A stretch of 49,620 nucleotides of DNA from Psychromonas sp. psych-6C06. GTDB lineage: Bacteria > Pseudomonadota > Gammaproteobacteria > Enterobacterales > Psychromonadaceae. A program made the translations under genes and the position numbers. This document shows positions 44,641 to 49,620 of this stretch, piece after piece; positions within the stretch are counted from its first letter, which is position 1, and each line of letters starts with the position of its first letter. The DNA lies in contig NZ_PIZM01000010.1 in NCBI RefSeq assembly GCF_002835465.1, positions 1-49,620 of the forward strand, in the 5' to 3' direction. The notes beneath the pieces are model-generated. The model made no database searches. It saw nothing but the letters and a program-made list of their open reading frames with translations, and was not told where the DNA came from.

Positions 44641-46845
44641 CTAGTTGTTTTTCGACGCTTCATTACGTGCATTAGTTAAGTTTTCTAGCAAACTTTTTAT
44701 TTGCTCATTGCTAAACAATTGCTCTAAATTTTGGCTAAGCTTACGCTGCCAGTTTCGATATTCATCACTTGTACCCGGTACGTTCACCGGATGTTCCATC
44801 TCTAAAAAATCCTCCAATTGCAAGCTAAGTAAAGCAGCATTTCCCTTCGCTAAATGTGCTTGCATTGAAAAGTTTAAGGTTTGATCCATCCCTGTTTGCG
44901 TTGCATCCCGATTGTACTCTGTCGGCAAACTACTATGTCCATGTAAACTATTTAAAATCTGTTGCTTGCAAAAGACACGATTCTCCATGAGCTTATCTAA
45001 TACTTGCTGATCAGGATACAAGCCTAACTCTTTACCGAGATATAGATCATCACAATGCCAATACCCTTTAATAGTCGGCATATCATGAGTAGAAAGCGTG
45101 GCCATCGCTTGTTCTTTATAATGCGCTGGTGAAATGTAACCACCATCATCAGCTTGCTCGAAAAAGAAAACTTTATATGAATAGACCCCCGCATCCTGAA
45201 GCAAAACATCAATTCCTTCAGGCACTGTCCCCAAATCTTCACCAATCACTAAACACTGATTACGCTGACTTTCTAGCGCTAATAAATTTAACAGATCTTG
45301 TACAGGATAATAAATATAAGCGCCCTCTTTTGCCGTCGCATTGTCTGGCACCCACCATAAACGTAAAAGTGCCATCACATGATCAATTCGAAGTGCTCCA
45401 CAATGACTCATATTTGCTTGTAAAAGATCAATAAAAGGCTGATACCCATTTTTGTACAACTGATCGGGTGAAATAGGTGGCAACCCCCAACTTTGCCCTA
45501 ACGGACCAAGAATATCTGGTGGTGCCCCTACACTTATTTGTTCGCAGTAAAGGTCATGATTTGCCCATAATTCAGAACTTCCTTTGCCGACACCAACCGC
45601 TAAGTCTCGATATATACCCAAAGTCATGCCCAGTTTTTTTGCTAATTGATCAGCTTCTTCTAGTTGAAGTTCAGCCACCCATTGGCAATAACTCCAAAAC
45701 ATAACTTCTTGGTAATTAGCTTCAATCCAAGCTTGCGTTGTATCGCTTTGAAATGACTGAAAATCTGTAGGCCAAACAGGCCAGCCCCACATCGAAGCGT
45801 CTTCCTCTAAGAATTTAAATTGCAATGCATCGTAACAAGCTTGCTGAATCAAGGACTCGCCTTTCACCTCTACGTATTGTTTAAACGAAGCTAAACGTTT
45901 CTTACTTGAGCTAGCACTATTCAAGATCTTAAATAATGAACGTAATACATTAAGTTTTAAAGAAGTAACGCCTTCATAATCAACCCATTGTGTATCACGA
46001 AGTTCATTTAACTGGTCTTGGAATGCTACGCTTTCCACCTTCGCTTGAATGTCAGGATCTTGCTTAAACTCGTCAATATTAGTTAAATCACTATATAAGA
46101 TATTTAACCATTTACGAGATGATGGGCTGTAAGGACTAGCGTTGTTTGGAAAAGCAGGGGAAAGCGCATGGATGGGGTTCAATCCAATAAAGTCACCACC
46201 GTGTTGTGCGGTTTTTTCAAGTAATAATTTAAGATCAGTAAAGTCACCAATACCCCAGTTATTTTCACTTCTCAAACAATATAACTGGACACTTGTACCC
46301 CATATTTTTTTACCTTGTTGCATATCTTTTGGTGTAAAGCAGGCACTTGGGGTAATAATTAATGACATAGTTGCCAAAGGCTCATCATTACCTTTTTCAA
46401 TTAGTGCTAATTGATGGTACCCATAGGGTAAATCCAATTTTAGCTGGACTTGATAACATTGAAACTCTATGTCAGCTATCTCATTCACAGCAACAAGTGG
46501 AAAACCTGTTGCGGTAATTGTTTGCTTAAGAATTTGATTTTCTTCGGTGGTTATCTGATATATCAACGCATCAGTCACAAAATCGATCGGCAAACAAACA
46601 TCTATCGTATAGCAATCTGATTGTTGCGCGACGGTAACAGGAGGAAGTAAAGATAACCAATGACGTTTTTCTTCTTCTTTATAATGAGCAAGCAGTTGTG
46701 CTTCATTGTTGGCATCATACCCCATCTTATTAATAAGGTTTTTTACATGTTGCTCGGAAACAATTGCAGGACTTCCCCAAGCATCAACGAAGTTAGGATC
46801 AATTCCTTTTAACTCCATAAACATATCTAAACTAGAACGAGTCAT
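44641..46845 (-). CDS. malQ: 4-alpha-glucanotransferase MalQ
   Basis: The protein has 734 residues, a little longer than E. coli MalQ (694). The GH77 motifs are GLNPIHALSP, LRIDHVMALLRLWWVP (nucleophile Asp), VIGEDLGTVP (acid Glu) and STHDMPTIKGYW. It transfers glucan chains and makes glucose available from maltodextrins. It is the first gene of the operon with glgB and glgX. AAGGTG precedes the ATG. In the leader a hairpin (ATGCTGG and CCAGCAT, 46871-46889) lies 25 bases upstream of the start. The remaining 250 bases to the divergent mutarotase gene show no other clear site. Confidence 0.95.
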   Translation of the reverse strand: MTRSSLDMFMELKGIDPNFVDAWGSPAIVSEQHVKNLINKMGYDANNEAQLLAHYKEEEKRHWLSLLPPVTVAQQSDCYTIDVCLPIDFVTDALIYQITTEENQILKQTITATGFPLVAVNEIADIEFQCYQVQLKLDLPYGYHQLALIEKGNDEPLATMSLIITPSACFTPKDMQQGKKIWGTSVQLYCLRSENNWGIGDFTDLKLLLEKTAQHGGDFIGLNPIHALSPAFPNNASPYSPSSRKWLNILYSDLTNIDEFKQDPDIQAKVESVAFQDQLNELRDTQWVDYEGVTSLKLNVLRSLFKILNSASSSKKRLASFKQYVEVKGESLIQQACYDALQFKFLEEDASMWGWPVWPTDFQSFQSDTTQAWIEANYQEVMFWSYCQWVAELQLEEADQLAKKLGMTLGIYRDLAVGVGKGSSELWANHDLYCEQISVGAPPDILGPLGQSWGLPPISPDQLYKNGYQPFIDLLQANMSHCGALRIDHVMALLRLWWVPDNATAKEGAYIYYPVQDLLNLLALESQRNQCLVIGEDLGTVPEGIDVLLQDAGVYSYKVFFFEQADDGGYISPAHYKEQAMATLSTHDMPTIKGYWHCDDLYLGKELGLYPDQQVLDKLMENRVFCKQQILNSLHGHSSLPTEYNRDATQTGMDQTLNFSMQAHLAKGNAALLSLQLEDFLEMEHPVNVPGTSDEYRNWQRKLSQNLEQLFSNEQIKSLLENLTNARNEASKNN

Positions 46846-47141
46846 ATAACACCTTATATTAATTGTATATATGCTGGGTTGGCCAGCATCAAATTGACAT
46901 TAGTTTAATATCAGAACATTTATATCATATTTTGATGCACTGTAAATTCATTATCTACACAAAAGCCAAAGGGCTTAAATATTCTGCTTACAACTTGATA
47001 TATAACAACTGATATTATGAACATATTTATTGATCGATATTATTACTTTTAAAAATCGACACTTCATAATAGAGTAAATAAAAAATGAGTTAACCCCTTG
47101 TTACATTTCATTACGTTGTATTCCATTACAAAGGTAAATTT

Positions 47142-48035
47142 ATGATCTCACACCTCTTTTTAAATAAAACAAAATCACTGACACCTTCTGCAAGCTTACA
47201 AGTTGATAAAAATGGATTTGAATTTTTAATCATCGAGCATAAAAAATTAGCAGCAGCTTTTACCTTGCATGGTGGTCATCTCATCCACTTCCAACCGGTA
47301 AATCAAGCACCTATTATCTGGTTAAGTAAAACGGCTATTTTCGATGATCAAAAAGCAATTCGCGGAGGAGTGCCAATTTGTTGGCCTTGGTTTGGACCTG
47401 CAAGCCCTGAATTAGGAGGCAACTTACCTTCGCATGGATTTGCTCGAACCAGTAAATGGTCAATCGGTAACATTGAAGAAACAGAGGAAGGCGTTGAGCT
47501 TGAACTTAAGTTAGTTAGCGATGAGAAAACCTTGGCAATGTGGCCTTATCAGTTTGAGTTAACACTCAAAGCCTCATTAACCGAGCAGTTACAGTTACAG
47601 TTAATCACTGAAAATAAAGGGACACAAAACTTTACTTATAGAAGTGCACTTCATACCTATTTAAATATTGGTACACCCGAAGCTGTTAAAGTGTCAGGCT
47701 TAAACGAAACATTTGCAAATTCCCTACAAAATAAACAACTTGAAACGGGTGATGGCAGTTTAGCGATTGATCAAGCAATTGACTCTATTTACAACAAAGC
47801 GCAAGGAGAGATACAGCTTGAAGATCAACAGCTGCAGCGCACTTTAACGATCACTAATACAGGCAATGACTCAGAAGTTGTCTGGTCGCCATGGATTGAA
47901 GGTGCAACTGCATTTGCAGACATGCCAGATGACGGCTATCAAACGATGTTATGTATAGAGTCAACTATCACACGTAGTGAAGGTCATTTTGTAAGTTCAG
48001 GGGAACAGCACATATTAAGCACGCTAATTAAATAA
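47142..48035 (+). CDS. yeaD: D-hexose-6-phosphate mutarotase (YeaD family)
   Basis: The protein has 297 residues (E. coli YeaD 294). It is of the aldose-1-epimerase fold: the segments VPICWPWFGP, LPSHGFARTSKW and YRSALHTYLNIG hold the likely catalytic His and sugar-binding Arg, and VVWSPWIEGATAFADMPDDGY is near the end, broken at its natural turn. It equilibrates the anomers of hexose 6-phosphates. It is divergent from the malQ operon and 412 bases before gapA, so the sugar link is direct. AAGG lies 8 bases upstream. Confidence 0.92.
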   Translation: MISHLFLNKTKSLTPSASLQVDKNGFEFLIIEHKKLAAAFTLHGGHLIHFQPVNQAPIIWLSKTAIFDDQKAIRGGVPICWPWFGPASPELGGNLPSHGFARTSKWSIGNIEETEEGVELELKLVSDEKTLAMWPYQFELTLKASLTEQLQLQLITENKGTQNFTYRSALHTYLNIGTPEAVKVSGLNETFANSLQNKQLETGDGSLAIDQAIDSIYNKAQGEIQLEDQQLQRTLTITNTGNDSEVVWSPWIEGATAFADMPDDGYQTMLCIESTITRSEGHFVSSGEQHILSTLIK

Positions 48036-48068
48036 CCAATTCGTTATTTAATTACACCCTCTGCCTTC

Positions 48069-48095
48069 AGGGATAGCTTTCAGCTATCCCTTTTT
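48069..48095 (+). terminator. Intrinsic terminator of yeaD
   Basis: AGGGATAGCT and AGCTATCCCT form a 10-bp stem with a three-base loop and a TTTTT tail, 34 bases after the stop. It keeps yeaD and gapA as separate transcripts. Confidence 0.95.
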
Positions 48096-49440
<1,345 letters not shown>

Positions 49441-49466
49441 GATCTGACATAGTCAAATTTGTTTAC

Positions 49467-49494
49467 AAGCCTGTATCTCGATACGGGCTTTTTT
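49467..49494 (+). terminator. Intrinsic terminator of gapA
   Basis: AAGCCTGTAT and ATACGGGCTT form a stem of ten pairs with one mismatch or wobble, then TTTT. It lies 27 bases after the stop. Confidence 0.92.
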
Positions 49495-49577
49495 GTGTCT
49501 GTAATTTGTAATAACAAATTTGTATAACTCAATTCCATATCTTGGAACAAGAACGAAATCTAGCGTTATTAAACCAG

Positions 49578-49620
49578 CAAACAAAGTTCTTGAACTAGTA
49601 TCTCTAAATAAGATCTGACA
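49578..49620 (+). pseudogene. Duplicated 3' end of gapA, cut by the window edge
   Basis: The last 43 bases match the gapA end at 49400-49449: CAAACAAAGTTCTTGA, then the codons of the end, the stop and GATCTGACA. There is one mismatch and a 7-base deletion relative to the gene. The copy continues out of the window. It has no start and is not functional. Confidence 0.85.

Overview
The window looks like a chromosomal segment of a cold-water marine gammaproteobacterium. The low GC content, the DUF2989, YeaC, YaeP and SulA orthologues and the fad and glg operon layouts best fit Psychromonas or a close relative. This is inferred from protein resemblance and gene context, not from a database search. 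Most of it is ordinary core genome, interrupted by two visibly rearranged patches. No tRNA, rRNA, CRISPR array or intact insertion sequence was seen.

Layout. 1-3200 is a decayed accessory patch: the 3' end of an unidentified gene, a frameshifted REP-associated (Y1/IS200-like) transposase, a PIN-like nuclease gene and the 3' half of a SAM methyltransferase. 3200-8500 holds trxC, a MocR-type regulator divergent from a DUF1127 mini-protein and a LysE exporter, and polB. 8600-15834 is a fatty-acid degradation operon: acyl-CoA synthetase, thiolase, FadJ-like multifunctional enzyme and acyl-CoA dehydrogenase. 15835-22224 is rearranged: a PEP-CTERM protein, fused 3' fragments of leuB and the acyl-CoA dehydrogenase gene, a 78-bp tandem duplication, a MITE-like element, a cytochrome b/heme-binding gene with a DUF1566 partner, and a secreted phosphatase with carbohydrate-binding modules. 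22260-32371 holds leuB, a chemoreceptor with a separate periplasmic sensor-like protein, a Nif3-family gene, phoBR with a Pho box, rdgC, purT, sulA under a LexA box, and yaeP. 32453-37000 is a probable copper operon: an MbnP-like lipoprotein, an MbnH-like di-heme MauG-type enzyme, an outer-membrane barrel and a PCu(A)C chaperone, with a DUF2946-like gene upstream. 37090-49440 holds nlpI, small envelope genes, a malQ-glgB-glgX operon, a YeaD-type mutarotase gene and gapA. A copied 3' end of gapA begins at the right edge.

How the genes work together. The fad genes activate and beta-oxidise acyl chains. malQ, glgB and glgX remodel alpha-glucans and feed glycolysis, with the hexose-phosphate epimerase and GAPDH next to them. 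PhoBR controls the phosphate response. The Mbn-like pair plus the PCu(A)C chaperone probably handles periplasmic copper.

The most interesting items are three. First, the MbnP/MbnH/barrel/PCu(A)C operon, with overlapping start and stop codons at its last two junctions. Second, the tandem-duplication scar that joins leuB and acyl-CoA dehydrogenase 3' ends, which has a parallel in the gapA 3'-end copy. Third, the two-gene chemosensory unit.
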